DNA from: Brevundimonas naejangsanensis
Lineage (GTDB): Bacteria > Pseudomonadota > Alphaproteobacteria > Caulobacterales > Caulobacteraceae
NCBI RefSeq assembly: GCF_003627995.1
Contig: NZ_CP032707.1
Coordinates: forward strand, 607,501-671,500
Length of the DNA: 64,000 nucleotides
Reading direction: 5' to 3'
Shown here: in pieces, positions 33,554 to 44,417 of the stretch
Numbering within the stretch: the first letter of the stretch is position 1
Layout: every line of letters begins with the position of its first letter
Notes under the pieces: generated by a model
Database searches by the model: none
What the model was told of the DNA's origin: nothing
What the model saw: only the letters and a program-made list of their open reading frames with translations
Position numbers and translations under genes: made by a program

Positions 33554-35761
33554 TCAGTGCAACGCGCCCGATTCCGCGCCCTTTCCAAGAACGCCGCTGC
33601 CGACGACCTGACGGAACGCTGACACGATATGGTAAAGCGAACTCGCCGGGGCGGGCTCGTCAATAAACCGGCCCGTCTCCAGTCGCTTGTCCCGCCACAA
33701 GCCTTCGGGCGTGAGATAGAACCAGAGCGCGCGCTGAGCCTTCGCGGCGTCGCCCAGAAGCGCCTCCCGCTGCCCTCGGTCCGCCGTCTCGGCCAGCAGC
33801 AACGCCGCCTTAAGCCATTCGGTCTGCGGCCACAGCCGAGCGCGACGCGTCCGGAAGCCGCCGTCGTCGTTGAGCGCGTCCACGGCGACGTTGTGGCGGA
33901 GGTCGAGGCCTTCGCGCCCGCGCTCATACAGGCGTCGGGCGTCCTTCAGCGCATCGGCGTCGTTCCTTGACGCCCCCTGGCGCGCCAGCAGCCAAGCCCA
34001 TTCAAACTGATGCCCCGGCTCGATCAGCCGCCCCGCATCGCCCGCCGCAGGACGCCAGGCCGAATCGAAATACTCCCGCAGCCGCCCGCTGTCGGGGTCG
34101 ATGAACACCTGCCGCGCCAGACACGACAACCGCTGCGCCCAGTCCGCCCAGGCCGGATCATCGCTGACCTCGGCCCAGGCCAGCGCCGCTTCCAGCAGGT
34201 GCATATGGGCGTTGGACTGATAGGGATGGTCCCCAGCCTCGATGATCGCGCCGTTGGGCAGCGCCTCGGCCAGCAGCAGGTCGCGCACTCTCGCCGCCGG
34301 TGCTTCCAGGTCGGCGTCGGCGACGCCCGCCCGCACCGCCGTGGCCCAGGCCAACAGCAAGAACGCCTGATCGTAAACCGTGGCATCGTCATCCACCGCC
34401 TCGCCGTCGTCGGCCAGCAAGGTCCGCATTCGCCCGTCAGGGCGCAGGAAGCGCGCGTCGAGATAGCGGAGGCCATGTTCGACGATGGGCCGCCACGGCC
34501 CCTCCCATCCCATCAGGCCGGCCTGGGCGAAGACGTAGATCTGGCGGGCCTGAACCCGCGCCCTGCGCTCGGCCGGAACCCGCCGCCCCTCCAGGCTGAG
34601 CAATTCGGCGAACCCCCCGGCGGCGTCCTGGCCGAGCGACGACCAGATCGGCAAGGCCCGAAGCCGCAACCAGTCGCGCAACCGGCCCGCTCCGTCGGCC
34701 AGGCTTTCCTCGTCCCGCAGCGGGAAGTCGGCGTGCTGGGGCGAGGACAGTCTGATGCGCTCGACCACCTTCTTCACGTCCTGCGCGCGTTTCAGGTCAC
34801 AGACGAGGACGGCGTCGCGTTCCGCCACGATCGCCAGATTGCGCACGCCCAGGGCGGCCACGATCATGCCGTCCGGCGCCCGCGCCATGCAGCCTTCGGC
34901 GTCTTCGAAGATGTGCCCGCCGATTTCGCCTTCGCCCGTCGCGGCGATCGCGTCCCAGGCGCCGAGATCGGACCACCGAAAGTCGACCGGCAGCACCGAG
35001 GCGACCCGCGTCTTTTCCATCAGGGCGTAATCGATGGAAATCTTCGGTGCCTGTCGAAACGCCGCGCCCAGAACGGCGACCGGCGCGGCCTCCGCCTCCG
35101 TGATCGCCGCCCGCGCCGCGCCGGCGACGCCGGGCGCATGATGGCTGAGTTCAGAGAGAAAAACCCTGGCCGACGCGATGAAATTGCCGCTGTTCCAGAG
35201 ATATCCGTTCTGGATGTAGTTTTCGGCGGTCCGGCGACTGGGCTTTTCGACGAACACCGACACCGGCGCCAGCCCCGCGCCGCCGGGGCGAATATAGCCA
35301 TAGGCTTCGGAAGGCTCGGTCGGCTTGACGCCGAGCGTGACGATCCGGCCGCGGACGGCGCCCTCCGCCCCCGCCATGACCGCGCGCCGAAACTCCTCGC
35401 CGTCAGGGATATGGTGGTCGGACGCCACGAAGATGTTCACGCCGCCGGCGTCATGGGCCTCGGTCCAGGCGGCCGCCACGGCCATGGCGGCGGCCGAATC
35501 CCGCGCCTCGGGCTCCAGGAGCACCTGGGCCTCCACACCCAGATCATCCAGTTGGTCCAGGATCGCCCTCCGGTGGGAAACGCCCCCGACCACCAGAATC
35601 CGCCCGCCGTCCACCGCCAGCGGCGCCACGCGCAGCACCGTTTCCTGAAAGACAGACCGATTTCCCGCGAGAGGAATAAACTGCTTAGGTCGAGATGGAC
35701 GCGATGCGGGCCAAAGTCGGGTTCCTGCGCCCCCGCACATAATCACCGGATAAAGCCTCAT
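33554..35761 (-). CDS. manC: mannose-1-phosphate guanylyltransferase fused to an AGE-fold (phosphomannose isomerase-like) domain
   Basis: A 735-residue fusion. Residues 1 to about 335 are a GDP-mannose pyrophosphorylase: [17 protein letters not shown] (nucleotide site), [28 protein letters not shown] and [18 protein letters not shown]. Residues from about 350 to the end are an (alpha/alpha)6 AGE-family domain with [29 protein letters not shown] and [16 protein letters not shown], the active-site histidine motifs of N-acylglucosamine 2-epimerase and of the AGE-type phosphomannose isomerase. A single protein could thus convert fructose-6-P toward mannose-6-P and later load mannose-1-P with GTP (inference). 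The product feeds gmd at 56.9 kb. Confidence 0.92.
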   Translation of the reverse strand: MRLYPVIMCGGAGTRLWPASRPSRPKQFIPLAGNRSVFQETVLRVAPLAVDGGRILVVGGVSHRRAILDQLDDLGVEAQVLLEPEARDSAAAMAVAAAWTEAHDAGGVNIFVASDHHIPDGEEFRRAVMAGAEGAVRGRIVTLGVKPTEPSEAYGYIRPGGAGLAPVSVFVEKPSRRTAENYIQNGYLWNSGNFIASARVFLSELSHHAPGVAGAARAAITEAEAAPVAVLGAAFRQAPKISIDYALMEKTRVASVLPVDFRWSDLGAWDAIAATGEGEIGGHIFEDAEGCMARAPDGMIVAALGVRNLAIVAERDAVLVCDLKRAQDVKKVVERIRLSSPQHADFPLRDEESLADGAGRLRDWLRLRALPIWSSLGQDAAGGFAELLSLEGRRVPAERRARVQARQIYVFAQAGLMGWEGPWRPIVEHGLRYLDARFLRPDGRMRTLLADDGEAVDDDATVYDQAFLLLAWATAVRAGVADADLEAPAARVRDLLLAEALPNGAIIEAGDHPYQSNAHMHLLEAALAWAEVSDDPAWADWAQRLSCLARQVFIDPDSGRLREYFDSAWRPAAGDAGRLIEPGHQFEWAWLLARQGASRNDADALKDARRLYERGREGLDLRHNVAVDALNDDGGFRTRRARLWPQTEWLKAALLLAETADRGQREALLGDAAKAQRALWFYLTPEGLWRDKRLETGRFIDEPAPASSLYHIVSAFRQVVGSGVLGKGAESGALH

Positions 35762-35877
35762 CCCGACTGCTTAGCTCAGTTCACGGGAAAGGGAAGACGC
35801 ATTACCCCTCGCTTGATTTCAGCCCGGAGACGATGACCCGTGACTCCCGCGCCCTTCGCCGCTATCGAGCGCGCACC

Positions 35878-36807
35878 ATGATAGAGACTGATCGGCAATC
35901 CGAGGAACGCGGCTGGGAGACGGCGAAGACGCTCGCCGAGGCCCTGCCCTATATCCAGGTGTATGACCGCGAGACCGTGGTCATCAAATACGGCGGCCAC
36001 GCCATGGGCGAGAGCGCCGTGGCCCGGCAGTTCGCCGCCGATGTGGTGCTGCTGAAGCTGATGGGGGTGAACCCCGTGGTCGTCCATGGCGGCGGGCCGC
36101 AGATCAGCGCCATGCTGGACAAGGCCGGGGTGAAATCGGCCTTCGTCGACGGCCTGCGCGTGACGGACAAGGACACCATGTCGGTGGCCGAAATGGTCCT
36201 GTCCGGCGCCGTGAACAAGGAGATCGCCCACTGGATCACTGTCGCCGGCAAGGAAGCCGATGTGCGCGGCGTCGGCCTGTCGGGCAAGGACGCCGGCCTG
36301 CTGACGGTCGAGAAGACCAAGCGCACCAAGCGCGACCCTGACAGCATGATCGAACACGAGGTCGATCTGGGCTTCGTCGGCGAACCGACCAAGGTCGATC
36401 CCAAGCTGATCAAGGGGCTGATCGCCTCGGAGACCGAGGACTGGGTGCCGGTCATCGCCCCCATCGGGGTGGCGGAAGACGGCCTGACCTACAACGTCAA
36501 CGCCGACACCGTGGCCGGGGCGGTCGCCGGGGCGCTGCACGCCAAGCGGATGCTGCTGCTGACGGACGTGCCGGGGGTCAAGGGCGCCGACGGCGAGATC
36601 ATCCGCCAGATGACGCTGGAAGAGGCGCAAGGGCTGATCGACGACGGCGTCGCCACCGGCGGCATGATCCCCAAGCTGGAGACGGCCATGGCCGCCGTCC
36701 GCGCCGGGGTCGAGGCCGTGGTCATCCTGGACGGGCGTCGTCCGCACGCCATGCTGGTCGAACTGTTCACCGAGCACGGCGCCGGCACCCTGGTGAAGGC
36801 GAAGTGA
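35878..36807 (+). CDS. argB: acetylglutamate kinase
   Basis: Phosphorylates N-acetylglutamate in arginine synthesis. About 309 residues with [13 protein letters not shown] (glycine-rich ATP site), [35 protein letters not shown] and the terminal GTLVKAK. The N-terminal helix [20 protein letters not shown] is the type seen in arginine-inhibited hexameric enzymes, so feedback inhibition is likely (inference). The frame starts at 35833, but the ATG at 35878 gives the usual length. Its stop overlaps the next start, opening an argB-HAD-dapD operon. It is divergent from manC. Confidence 0.95.
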   Translation: MIETDRQSEERGWETAKTLAEALPYIQVYDRETVVIKYGGHAMGESAVARQFAADVVLLKLMGVNPVVVHGGGPQISAMLDKAGVKSAFVDGLRVTDKDTMSVAEMVLSGAVNKEIAHWITVAGKEADVRGVGLSGKDAGLLTVEKTKRTKRDPDSMIEHEVDLGFVGEPTKVDPKLIKGLIASETEDWVPVIAPIGVAEDGLTYNVNADTVAGAVAGALHAKRMLLLTDVPGVKGADGEIIRQMTLEEAQGLIDDGVATGGMIPKLETAMAAVRAGVEAVVILDGRRPHAMLVELFTEHGAGTLVKAK

Positions 36808-37514
36808 CGGCAGACGCTTCGGGCGGGCCGCTCGCGGCGACCACCGAGATCGGCGCCGACCTGCGCCACGTGCGGTCCTGGGTGTTCGATCTCGACAACA
36901 CCCTCTACCCGCCGGAAAGCCAGTTCCTTAAGCAGGTCGAGCAGCGCATCAACCAGTATGTGGTGCGCACCTCGGGCCTGCCGTCGGCCGAGGCCTTGAG
37001 CGTGCAGAAGGGTTATCTGCACGACTACGGCACCTCCCTGGCCGGGCTGATGCTGCACTATCAGATCGACCCGCACGACTTCCTGGCCGAGGTGCATGAC
37101 GTGCCGTTGGACGTGCTGACGCCCGATCCCGGCCTGCACGCGGCGCTAGAACGGCTGCAAGGCCCGCGTCTGATCTTCACCAACGGCTCGATCGGCCACG
37201 CCCGACGGGTGATGGAGCGGCTGGAGCTGACGCGCTTCTTCGACGGCGTCTTCGCCCTGGAGGACGCCGACCTGATCCCCAAGCCGGACCCGCGCACCTT
37301 CGACAAGATGCTGGCGCGCTTCGACGTCGATCCGGCGACCGCCTGCTTCTTCGAGGACACGCCCAAGAACCTCGAACCGGCGCACGCCATCGGCATGACC
37401 ACCGTGCTGGTCGGGCCCAAGGCCTTCACCGCCGAGGGCGACCACATCCAACACCGGGCCGCCTCCCTGGGCCCCTTCCTGGCTGCCGCCATGCTTGACG
37501 GAGATCCGCAATGA
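36804..37514 (+). CDS. HAD-family pyrimidine 5'-nucleotidase
   Basis: A 236-residue haloacid-dehalogenase phosphatase of the SDT1/pyrimidine-5'-nucleotidase type. Motif I is [14 protein letters not shown] (Asp nucleophile and acid), motif [16 protein letters not shown], motif III Lys in [13 protein letters not shown], motif [17 protein letters not shown] helical cap with [15 protein letters not shown] lies between I and II. The start is GTG at 36804, overlapping the argB stop by four bases, and its own stop overlaps dapD. The substrate is likely a nucleoside monophosphate, but in this operon a biosynthetic phosphate ester is possible. Confidence 0.9.
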   Translation: MTADASGGPLAATTEIGADLRHVRSWVFDLDNTLYPPESQFLKQVEQRINQYVVRTSGLPSAEALSVQKGYLHDYGTSLAGLMLHYQIDPHDFLAEVHDVPLDVLTPDPGLHAALERLQGPRLIFTNGSIGHARRVMERLELTRFFDGVFALEDADLIPKPDPRTFDKMLARFDVDPATACFFEDTPKNLEPAHAIGMTTVLVGPKAFTAEGDHIQHRAASLGPFLAAAMLDGDPQ

Positions 37515-38380
37515 CCGACCTGACCCATCTGGAATCCGTGATCGAGACCGCCTGGGAAGATCGCGCCGAGGTATCCTCGGCCACGCGCGGCGAGGTGCGC
37601 GACGCCGTCGAGACCGCCCTGGCCCTGCTGGATTCCGGCCAGGCGCGCGTGGCCTCGCGCGGCGAAGACGGCGTGTGGACCACGCATCAATGGCTGAAGA
37701 AGGCGGTGCTGTTGTCCTTCCGCCTGAACGACAACGTCATCATGCGCGCCGGCCACGCGCCGACCCTGCCGCTGTCGGCCGATCACGCGGCCGCCGTCGG
37801 CCCCTTCTGGGACAAGGTGCCCAACAAGTTCGGCGACTGGAGCGCCGCCGACTATCAGGCGGCCGGCTTCCGCTCGGTGCCCGGCGCCATCGTCCGTCGC
37901 GGGGCTTATGTCGGGAAGAACGTGGTGCTGATGCCGTCCTTTGTGAACATCGGCGCCTATGTCGATGAAGGCTCGATGGTCGACGCCTGGGCCACGGTCG
38001 GGTCGTGCGCCCAGATCGGCAAGAACGTCCACCTGTCGGGCGGCGCCGGCATCGGCGGCGTGCTGGAGCCGCTGCAGGCCAACCCGACCATCATCGAGGA
38101 CGGCTGCTTCATCGGCGCCCGCGCCGAGGTCGCCGAGGGCGTCATCGTCCGCGAAGGCGCGGTCCTGGCCATGGGCGTCTATCTGTCGGCCTCGACCAAG
38201 ATCGTCGACCGGGCGACCGGCGAGATCTTCCGCGGCGAGGTGCCGGCCTACTCGGTCGTGGTGCCGGGCGCCCTGCCCGATCCGAACGGCGGCCCCAGCC
38301 TGTACTGCGCTGTCATCGTCAAGCGCGTCGACGCCCAGACCCGCGCCAAGACCGGCGTGAACGAACTGCTGCGCGACTGA
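37511..38380 (+). CDS. dapD: 2,3,4,5-tetrahydropyridine-2,6-dicarboxylate N-succinyltransferase
   Basis: Succinyl-CoA-dependent step of lysine and meso-diaminopimelate synthesis. 289 residues with [18 protein letters not shown], then a left-handed beta-helix of hexapeptide repeats: [60 protein letters not shown] and [20 protein letters not shown]. The trimeric enzyme supplies precursor for the cell wall as well as lysine. It is translationally coupled to the nucleotidase gene, so arginine and lysine genes share one transcript here. Confidence 0.96.
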   Translation: MTDLTHLESVIETAWEDRAEVSSATRGEVRDAVETALALLDSGQARVASRGEDGVWTTHQWLKKAVLLSFRLNDNVIMRAGHAPTLPLSADHAAAVGPFWDKVPNKFGDWSAADYQAAGFRSVPGAIVRRGAYVGKNVVLMPSFVNIGAYVDEGSMVDAWATVGSCAQIGKNVHLSGGAGIGGVLEPLQANPTIIEDGCFIGARAEVAEGVIVREGAVLAMGVYLSASTKIVDRATGEIFRGEVPAYSVVVPGALPDPNGGPSLYCAVIVKRVDAQTRAKTGVNELLRD

Positions 38381-38487
38381 TTTTCCGAAGCGTGACCGCA
38401 AAAAGCGGCTGATCCACCCGTAATTGCGGCTCGCCAACCGCGTGCTCCATGGCCTTTAATGGGGGCTGTGAGTTCGGGGAGACGGCG

Positions 38488-40803
38488 GTGAAGATTTCGC
38501 GTCTGCGCAGGGCGGCGGTTTCGATCGGGGCGCTGGGCCTTCTGGCCCTGCCGCTGACGGCTTGTGGAGGCGGCGGAGGCGGGGGCGGAGGCGGGGGCAT
38601 GGTCACGCCTCTGCCACCGCCGCCGCCGCCTCCTCCGCCCCCGCCCCCGCCTCCGCCTCCGCCTCCGCCGCCGGCGATCCCTTTGGACAGCGCGCGCGAG
38701 TATCAACGCAACTGGGGCGTCGGCGACACCCAGGCCATAGCCGCCTGGCGCACCGGCGCCACCGGCCGCGGGATCACCGTCGGCGTGGTCGATTCCGGCG
38801 TCCGGATGAACCACCAGGACCTGGCGACGAACATCTCGCCCCTGTCCACCGATATCGTCTCGGGCCGCAACCAGCGCGAGGATCAGGACGGCCACGGCAC
38901 CCGGGTGGCCAGCGTCATCGCCGCCCCCTTCAACGACTACGGCACCGTCGGCGTGGCCTTCAACTCGACCATCCTGTCGATCCGGGCCGACGTCAGCGAC
39001 TGCTCCAAGCCGGAAGACAAAATCTGCTTCAAGAGCAGCGACCTGGCCCGCGCCCTGGACTACGCCGTCCAGAACGGCGCCCGCGTCATCAACCTGTCGA
39101 TCGGCGGCGAAAGCCCGTTGGGCGGCGCGTTTGAAGCCGCCCTGCAGCGCGCGGTCAACGCGGGCGTCGTCTTCGCGATCGCCTCGGGCAATGAGGCTGG
39201 GGCCAACCCCGAATGGCCCGGCCGCTACGCCAGCGACTCGCGCTTCGCTGGGGCCATCATCGTCGCCGGAGCGCACAATACGGCCAATGTGATCGCCGAC
39301 TTCTCCAACCGAGCCGGGGTGTCCCAGAGCGTCTTCCTGTCCGCGCCGGGCGTCGATGTCATCGTCGACTGCGAGGGCGACGGCTGCTGGCGGGTCAACG
39401 GCACCTCCTTCGCCTCGCCCGCCGTGGCGGGGGCGCTGGCTCTTTTGCTGGAGGCCTTTCCCAATCTGACGGGACGCGGGGCGGTCGACATCCTGCTGCG
39501 CACCGGCCGCGAGGCGGGCGATCCGGGGACCGACGTCGTCTATGGCCGGGGCCTGCTGGACATCAGCCGCGCCTTCCAGCCCGTCGGAACCACCACCGCG
39601 CCCATGGCCGTCGGCCAGGCGGTCAACATCGCCCTCGAGCCGGGCGCCCATGTCGGCGGGCCGTTCGGCGACGCCCTGGGCCGGACCAGCGCCCTGTCGA
39701 CCATCGCCCATGATGAATACGAACGGCTTTTCCGGGTCGACCTGGGCGCCGCCTACCGCCCCGCCCCGCCCCGCAGCCGGCAGCCCGATGCGCCGACGCC
39801 GATGCGCCAGTCACAGGTGACGGTGGACGGGCCCGGCGGCGCGCGCCTGGCCATGGCCGCCGCCACCCCGGTCGAACTGCCCGAGCCGGTCGTCGCCCGC
39901 TACAGCCCCTATGACGCGCCCTGGCTGGGGGACGAACCGCGCGCCGAGGCCCTGTTCGACATCCAGGCCGGACGGCTGTCCTTGACCGCCTGGCAAGGCC
40001 AGGGCGGCGCGCGCTCGCCGTTCCGCAGCCGCGCCGGCGACGGCTTCACGGCCCTGAGCCAAGCGGACCACGCCGTGCGCGGCGCCCTGAACTTCGGCGC
40101 CCTGACCGTCAGCGCCGAGCGCGGCGCGGGCGATCGCCGCGCCCCGCTGCGCCCGGTCGAGCGCGACGCCTCGACCTACGCCCGCGCCGGGCTGGACTGG
40201 CGGCTGGAAAACGGGGGCCAAGAATGGGGCGGTCTGTCGTTCAGCCTGGGCGCCCTGGACGAGCGGATGGGACCGCTGGGCGCCTATCTGCCGACGCGTT
40301 CGGACTTCGCCCTGCCGTCGCGCACCCGCTTCGCGGCGGTCGGCGCGGACGTGGACCTGGGGCGCGGCCTGACCCTGTCGGGCGAGGCGGGCGTCGGCCG
40401 CACCGAACTGGCTGGCCGCTTCCTGCACCTGTCGGCCCCGGCGCTCAGCTCGACCTGGCGCGCCTCGTTGCAGTCGGCCTGCCCGTCCTGGTCCGTCGCC
40501 AAGGCCCTGGGCTGCCGCAGCCTGACCTGGGAGATTTCCCAGCCGCTTCGGATCGAGAGCGGGACCTTCAGCGCCTGGCTGGCCGATGTCCCGCTGGAGT
40601 ATTTCGACCCGGTGACCTTCTCGGAGCGGCGCTTTTCGGCCGCGCCGTCGGGACGGCAGGTCGACTTCAGCGTCCGCAGCCTGCACGCCCTGCCCGGCGG
40701 CTCCTGGCTGCAGCTGGAGGCCGTGGCCAGCCGCGAGGAGCAGCACCGCGAAGGCGCCCCTACCGGCTACGCCCTGCTGGGCAGCTGGCGGCGAGGGTTC
40801 TGA
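38488..40803 (+). CDS. subtilisin-family (S8) serine protease lipoprotein with beta-rich C-terminal domain
   Basis: A 771-residue predicted lipoprotein. From GTG 38488 (GGGGAG at six bases) the signal MKISRLRRAAVSIGALGLLA ends in lipobox LTAC with Cys26, followed by eleven Gly, then a run of about 20 Pro. The S8 domain spans about 75-370 with the triad Asp102 (GVVDSGVRMNH), His136 (DGHGTRVASV) and Ser307 (NGTSFASPAVAGAL). The remainder, about 400 residues, has alternating strands and a final Phe (LLGSWRRGF), reminiscent of an autotransporter barrel such as in AidA/SphB1-type S8 proteases. SphB1 is likewise a lipoprotein autotransporter (established). Whether this one is exported to the surface is inference. 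Confidence 0.9.
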   Translation: MKISRLRRAAVSIGALGLLALPLTACGGGGGGGGGGGMVTPLPPPPPPPPPPPPPPPPPPPPAIPLDSAREYQRNWGVGDTQAIAAWRTGATGRGITVGVVDSGVRMNHQDLATNISPLSTDIVSGRNQREDQDGHGTRVASVIAAPFNDYGTVGVAFNSTILSIRADVSDCSKPEDKICFKSSDLARALDYAVQNGARVINLSIGGESPLGGAFEAALQRAVNAGVVFAIASGNEAGANPEWPGRYASDSRFAGAIIVAGAHNTANVIADFSNRAGVSQSVFLSAPGVDVIVDCEGDGCWRVNGTSFASPAVAGALALLLEAFPNLTGRGAVDILLRTGREAGDPGTDVVYGRGLLDISRAFQPVGTTTAPMAVGQAVNIALEPGAHVGGPFGDALGRTSALSTIAHDEYERLFRVDLGAAYRPAPPRSRQPDAPTPMRQSQVTVDGPGGARLAMAAATPVELPEPVVARYSPYDAPWLGDEPRAEALFDIQAGRLSLTAWQGQGGARSPFRSRAGDGFTALSQADHAVRGALNFGALTVSAERGAGDRRAPLRPVERDASTYARAGLDWRLENGGQEWGGLSFSLGALDERMGPLGAYLPTRSDFALPSRTRFAAVGADVDLGRGLTLSGEAGVGRTELAGRFLHLSAPALSSTWRASLQSACPSWSVAKALGCRSLTWEISQPLRIESGTFSAWLADVPLEYFDPVTFSERRFSAAPSGRQVDFSVRSLHALPGGSWLQLEAVASREEQHREGAPTGYALLGSWRRGF

Positions 40804-40818
40804 AGCCCGCTCTTCTTG

Positions 40819-40977
40819 CTCCCCACAGCGTGGGGAGGGGGACCGCGCAAGCGGTGGAGGGGCTGTCCGCGCGCTGACCTGAACAGATGGCGAGACGGCG
40901 ATCTGATTCTGACATGCTGGCGCCCGTAGCTGGCCCCTCCACCACTTCGTGGTCCCCCTCCCCATTGCATGGGGAGG
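40819..40977. repeat. intergenic inverted-repeat element, family B, copy 2
   Basis: The left arm (CTCCCCACAGCGTGGGGAGG followed by GGGACCGCGCAAGCGGTGGA and GGGGC) and right arm (GCCCCTCCACCACTTCGTGG then TCCCCCTCCCCATTGCATGG) are inverted copies about 45 bases long, each with two internal hairpins. The centre of about 70 bases has no gene. It shares its right arm with the copy at 17543-17670. Confidence 0.85.
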
Positions 40978-40982
40978 AAAGC

Positions 40983-41013
40983 AAAAAGGCCGGCGATCGC
41001 TCGCCGGCCTTTT
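40983..41013. terminator. bidirectional terminator between the protease gene and phaA
   Basis: AAAAAGGCCGGCGA pairs with TCGCCGGCCTTTT around a short loop, giving a T-tail on both strands. It serves the convergent protease and phaA genes. Confidence 0.9.
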
Positions 41014-41033
41014 CCTGTTTCAGTCTGCGGGGC

Positions 41034-42209
<1,176 letters not shown>

Positions 42210-42363
42210 TTATTCACTCCCGGGAGAAATTCTTGCGCGAGGTTGTGCCGCATTCGCGGGCGCGCGTCACCTGTTGCGATGCAGCAATCGCCAAATCGTC
42301 ATCAGGGCGCCGCAGCATGGACGGAACGATGAGCGCGGCCGCGCCTTGAACAGGGAGATGCTG

Positions 42364-43065
42364 ATGTTGCTTAAATCCCTCGCCCGACGAGTCTGCACCC
42401 CCGACGACCTGGACCTGATCGAACACTATCAGACCCGGGCCGAGCGGCTGGCCGACCTGTGGGTCCATGCGGTCGGCCTGGCCTTGGCGGCGGTCGGCGG
42501 CGTGGTCCTGGCGGTGCTGGCCAGCCTCTATGTGGGCGTCGGCGCGGCGGTGTCGACGGCTATCTACGCCCTGTGCCTGGTGGCCATGCTGACGGCGTCC
42601 ACCGTCTATAACCTGACCCACCCCTGCGCGGCGCGGCCGGTGCTGCGACGGCTGGACGAGGCAGCCATCTTCCTGATGATCGCGGGCAGCTACACCCCCT
42701 TCACGACCCAGAGGTTCGAGGGCGGCTGGGCCATCGGCTTCACCCTGGCCGTGTGGCTGATGGCCTTCGCGGGCGCCGGGGTGAAGATCCTGGCGCCGCG
42801 CCTGTCGGACGCTTTCTGGAGCCTGGTCTACGTCCTGTTCGGCTGGGTGGCCGTGGTCGCGCTGAAGCCGATGATCGAGACGGTGCATCCGCTGGCCCTG
42901 GGCCTGCTGGTGGCCGGGGGGCTGATCTACACCTCGGGCGTCTTCGTCTTCATCAGCCGCAAGATCCGCTTCCGCCGCGCCATCTGGCACGGCTTCGTCG
43001 TCACCGGGGCGGGAGTGCACTGGACGGCGGTGCTGGTCGGGGTGGTGCTGGTCGGGGGCGCCTGA
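42364..43065 (+). CDS. hemolysin III / PAQR-family membrane protein
   Basis: A 233-residue protein with seven membrane segments of the HlyIII/adiponectin-receptor family. Diagnostic stretches are ERLADLWVHAVGLALAA (His in first helix), ASTVYNLTHPCAARPVLRRLDEAAIFLMIAGSYTPF (core LRRLDEAAIFLMIAGSYT, with conserved Asp) and IWHGFVVTGAGVHWTAV (two His of the putative metal site). The family is proposed to be zinc-dependent hydrolases; hemolytic activity is rarely real. The ATG at 42364 has AGGGAG six bases upstream; another ATG at 42358 is too close to it. It lies between phaA and phaR. Confidence 0.88.
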   Translation: MLLKSLARRVCTPDDLDLIEHYQTRAERLADLWVHAVGLALAAVGGVVLAVLASLYVGVGAAVSTAIYALCLVAMLTASTVYNLTHPCAARPVLRRLDEAAIFLMIAGSYTPFTTQRFEGGWAIGFTLAVWLMAFAGAGVKILAPRLSDAFWSLVYVLFGWVAVVALKPMIETVHPLALGLLVAGGLIYTSGVFVFISRKIRFRRAIWHGFVVTGAGVHWTAVLVGVVLVGGA

Positions 43066-43154
43066 ACGCCCGCTTGACGCCAAGCCTCACTGGGGACTCG
43101 CCTTCGCGCGCGCAATGCGGGATGGTTGGGCGTTGCAACAACGCGAGAACAAGC

Positions 43155-43789
43155 GTGGCCGACAAGAAATCCGAGGGCGGAAAAACCCGTGACGGCATGG
43201 TCGTCATCAAGAAGTATGCGAACCGGCGGCTCTATAACACCGCCACCAGCGCCTATGTGACGCTGGATGATCTGGCCCGCATGGTGCGCGAAGGCGTGGA
43301 GTTCGTGGTCTATGACGCCAAGACCAACGACGACCTGACCCGCCAGATCCTGACCCAGATCATCTTCGAGGAAGAAAGCCGCGGCGAGGCCCTGCTGCCG
43401 GTGCAGTTCCTGCGACAGCTGATCGGCTTCTACGGCAATTCGATGCAGGCGGTCCTGCCCTCCTATCTGGAGATGTCGCTGGACAGCTTCACCCGCCAGC
43501 AGGAGCAGCTGCGCGGCCAGTTCACCCGCGCCTTCGCCGCCGCGCCAGGCGGCGGGCTGATGGAGGAGGCGGTGCGCCAGAACATGGCCATGTTCGAGCG
43601 CGCCATGAAGATGTTCCCCGGCTTCGCCTATGGCCGCCCCGAAGGCGAGCCGGCCGAGCCCCCCCCCCCGAATCCAGGAGCGACGCGAAGTCGGAGCAGG
43701 CCTCCGAGGGCGCGGCCCTGGACGAGATGCGCCGCCAGATGGACGAGATGCGGGCCCAGATCGACCGCCTCGCCCAGGCCAAGGGCTGA
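43155..43789 (+). CDS. phaR: polyhydroxyalkanoate synthesis repressor PhaR, frameshifted at an 11-C tract
   Basis: PhaR binds PHB and DNA and represses phasin and polymer genes. From GTG 43155 the N-terminal DNA-binding domain is intact (VVIKKYANRRLYNTATSAYV, VTLDDLARMVREGVEFVVYD), as is the PHB_acc domain (ILTQIIFEEESRGEALLPVQ and LIGFYGNSMQAVLPSYLEMS). At 43659-43669 a run of eleven C throws the reading into a different frame. The expected tail, EGAALDEMRRQMDEMRAQID then RLAQAKG and stop at 43787-43789, is present in the next frame and would be restored by twelve (or nine) C. As read, translation instead runs on into the following gene. The cause could be homopolymer sequencing error, slippage or true mutation. 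Confidence 0.85.
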
Positions 43790-43799
43790 GGCCCCTCCC

Positions 43800-44165
43800 G
43801 TGACGGACGAGATCCGTCCCATCGGCGCGCCGGACCCGCTGAACGATCCCGTCGTCGAAGACCGCCGCGAGAGCGACCGCCGCCGTCGCGAGCGGCGGCG
43901 CGCCCGCGCCCTGATCGCGGCCGAGGCGGAAACGTCGGAGGAGGCGGCCGATCCTGCCGCCGGCCCGGCAAAGCCTGCCGTCATGCCGCCTCCGCCGCCT
44001 GCGGCTTTCGCCGCCCAGGTGCTGGGCCAGTCGGGGCAGAAGCGCGGGCTGAAAGGCGGCGCGCCTGTGCTGGACGCGGCGCGCGCCACCTATCTGGGCC
44101 GGGAATATTCGGGGCGGCACGATCGCCGCCCCTCGCCGGGACGGGCGCGCAAGACCGAGATCTGA
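43800..44165 (+). CDS. small hypothetical protein, Arg/Ala/Pro-rich
   Basis: A 121-residue protein beginning at GTG 43800 (VTDEIRPIGAPDPLNDPVVE), eleven bases after the restored phaR stop. It has a highly basic and acidic segment (EDRRESDRRRRERRRARAL), an Ala/Pro-rich middle, and a C-terminal stretch AAFAAQVLGQSGQKRGLKGG with DAARATYLGREYSG that looks conserved and folded. No membrane segment or signal. I do not recognise the family. Because phaR is shifted into this frame, an uncorrected annotation would merge the two genes into one protein. Confidence 0.65.
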   Translation: MTDEIRPIGAPDPLNDPVVEDRRESDRRRRERRRARALIAAEAETSEEAADPAAGPAKPAVMPPPPPAAFAAQVLGQSGQKRGLKGGAPVLDAARATYLGREYSGRHDRRPSPGRARKTEI

Positions 44166-44348
44166 GGCGGCCAAGGCGGGTTGGCGCCCGGCTTGCGTGG
44201 GCGCAGGCGTCAATCGTCTTCGGATCGCGCCATGCCCGACGCTCTCGCCCTCGCCGCCCGCCTGTTCGACGCCACGGTCGTGGCCGTGATCTTCCTGGCC
44301 TTCAGCTAGGCGTTCAGCCCTCCCCCAAACGGCCGTCATCCTTGGGGA

Positions 44349-44411
44349 ATGAAGCCGCGTAGCATGAGACGGCGTAGCATCGGGCGGCGGAGCATGAGGC
44401 TGCGTGGCAGG
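44349..44411. repeat. degenerate 15-base tandem repeat
   Basis: About four copies of a unit like CGGCGTAGCATGAGG (GCGTAGCATGAGA, CGGCGTAGCATCGGG, CGGCGGAGCATGAGG, CTGCGTGGCAGG). It abuts the 3' end of the convergent GT2 gene. No function is apparent. Confidence 0.55.
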
Positions 44412-44417
44412 CCCCGA

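Noticed and set aside
42753..44165. Single long frame joining part of hemolysin III, phaR and the next gene
   Set aside because: Its first part is out of frame with hemolysin III, and the phaR tail is in another frame. The length is an artefact of the C11 tract.
44232..44309. 25-codon frame MPDALALAARLFDATVV... with a hydrophobic end
   Set aside because: Weak ribosome site and very short; no basis to prefer it over chance.
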